Shown here: piece after piece, positions 5,801 to 6,623 of the stretch
Numbering within the stretch: the stretch's first letter is position 1
How the letters are laid out: each line of letters opens with the position of its first letter
Assembly: GCA_034433995.1 (NCBI GenBank)
Contig: DAOTZU010000305.1
Coordinates: forward strand, 1 to 6,623
Source of the DNA: DAOTZU01 sp034433995
GTDB lineage: Bacteria; Chloroflexota; Anaerolineae; UBA1429
DNA length: 6,623 nt
Direction of reading: 5' to 3'
The notes under the pieces: generated by a model
Told to the model about the DNA's origin: nothing
The model's database searches: none
Seen by the model: the letters and a program-made list of their open reading frames with translations, nothing else
Made by a program: the position numbers and the translations under genes

Positions 5801-6623
5801 ATGGCCGATAGTGTCCAAGTGCTTATTCTGGCCGCCTCGCAGACCGCCCAAGCGGGCTTGACCCATCCCCGTGCCCTACAGAAACTGGGCGACCGGGCCA
5901 TCATTGATCATGTCTTGGACCTGGCGCGGCGTTTCGCGCCGCCGGAGGGGATCTATCTCATCGTGGACCGGCAACATCAGGCCCTGGAGCAGCATGTGGG
6001 GCCGGGTTACCACTATGTGGTGCAAGAGCAAGTGTTGGGCACCGGCCATGCTGTGCTCCAAGCCCTACCGCTGTTGGGCGAATTCGAAGGGGACCTGCTC
6101 ATCCTTTACGGGGATACACCCCTCTTTCGGTTGGCCTCCCTCAGGGGGATGCTTTTGCGCCATCGCCTAAAGGGCGCCGATTTCACCCTCTTTTCCGGTT
6201 TCAGCGATTCACCCTTGCCCTACGGGCGCATCGTGCGTGATTCCGAGGGAAAGGTGATCGAGATCGTGGAGGAGGCCGATGCCAGCGCCGAGGTGCGCCG
6301 TATCGCCGAGCTGAACCTGGGGGCTTACGTGGCGCGGGCGCGGACGCTCTTTACCGCGCTGCAGGCCCTCAACCGCGAACGGGCGGCGGGCGGCGCCCGG
6401 CTGACCAGCGTGGTCGGTTACCTGGCCCGGCGGGGATACCGGGTAGAATGTTACCGCAGCGCCGATCCCGACGAAGTCTTGGGCATCAATACCCTGGCCG
6501 ACCTGGAGGCTGCCGAGCTAATCCTGCAAAAACGCATCCTGCGCCCCCGGCGGATCGAGGAAGAGAACATCATCAAGTTCGGCACCGGTGGTTGGCGCGC
6601 CGTGATCGGCGAGGGTTTCACGC
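5801..6623 (+). CDS. GlmU-like nucleotidyltransferase fused to phosphoglucomutase/phosphomannomutase (3'-truncated)
   Basis: 274 codons are visible and the frame runs off the right edge. Residues 5 to about 240 form a sugar-1-phosphate nucleotidyltransferase domain of GlmU type. Evidence is QEQVLGTGHAV (75-85), LYGDTPL with the Mg-binding Asp105, YGRIVRD (141-147), IVEEADA (155-161), ELNLG with Asn172, and GINTLADLEAAE with the second metal ligand Asn230. The N-terminal signature is abnormal: the LAAGxGTRM...PK of GlmU reads LAASQTAQ...PR, so the Arg and Lys that hold the nucleotide phosphates and sugar phosphate are Gln17 and Arg24. After a short charged linker (244-256), IKFGTGGWRAVIGEGFT (258-274) is the opening motif of domain I of phosphoglucomutase/phosphomannomutase proteins. 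No left-handed beta-helix acetyltransferase domain lies between, unlike GlmU. The whole protein is probably a mutase plus pyrophosphorylase making an NDP-sugar in two successive steps; the sugar (Glc, Man or GlcN type) is not resolved. Start ATG 5801 is the only good choice. Confidence 0.85.
   Translation, partial: MADSVQVLILAASQTAQAGLTHPRALQKLGDRAIIDHVLDLARRFAPPEGIYLIVDRQHQALEQHVGPGYHYVVQEQVLGTGHAVLQALPLLGEFEGDLLILYGDTPLFRLASLRGMLLRHRLKGADFTLFSGFSDSPLPYGRIVRDSEGKVIEIVEEADASAEVRRIAELNLGAYVARARTLFTALQALNRERAAGGARLTSVVGYLARRGYRVECYRSADPDEVLGINTLADLEAAELILQKRILRPRRIEEENIIKFGTGGWRAVIGEGFT

Noticed and set aside
5801..5872. A frameshift explaining the missing GTRM motif in the nucleotidyltransferase
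   Set aside because: The other two forward frames give neither GTRM nor a PK motif here, one meets a stop, and the current frame aligns gap-free on both sides.

Overview
The window is a compact, high-GC, all-plus-strand stretch of bacterial chromosome with a carbohydrate-metabolism flavour. Six genes lie head to tail. The gaps are 13, 45 and 41 bases, then a 4-base overlap, then 17 bases, so they probably form one operon. The window cuts both ends: the first gene lacks its start and the last lacks its end. No RNA gene, insertion sequence, CRISPR array or strong terminator is visible. The strong G/C bias at third codon positions and the mix of families (DegT aminotransferase, heparinase-like lyase, TIM-barrel amidohydrolases, sugar-nucleotide enzymes) suggest an environmental bacterium, perhaps a Chloroflexota member. 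That placement is a guess from style, not from a marker gene.

Layout: (1) 1-558, the C-terminal part of an alpha/beta hydrolase (esterase-like) with a readable Ser-Asp-His triad. (2) 572-2854, a heparinase II/III-fold protein of 760 residues with no visible signal peptide. (3) 2900-4192, a DegT/DnrJ/EryC1/StrS PLP aminotransferase; the start is placed at the ATG behind a strong GGAGG, not at an in-frame TTG upstream. (4) 4234-4980, an amidohydrolase-2-type barrel that has lost every expected metal ligand. (5) 4977-5783, an intact paralogue of (4), overlapping it by ATGA. (6) 5801 to the right edge, a GlmU-like nucleotidyltransferase domain that runs directly into the first motif of a phosphoglucomutase/phosphomannomutase.

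How they may work together (inference): the fused mutase-nucleotidyltransferase would isomerise a sugar phosphate and activate it to an NDP-sugar. The DegT enzyme would aminate a keto-sugar or ketocyclitol. The intact amidohydrolase would hydrolyse a lactone or related cyclic intermediate, with the metal-less paralogue as a possible partner subunit. The lyase-fold and esterase-like proteins would trim or deacylate a uronate-containing or modified glycan. No single known pathway fits the set. The two most notable points are the intact/degenerate amidohydrolase pair and the nucleotidyltransferase-mutase fusion whose N-terminal nucleotide-binding signature is eroded.
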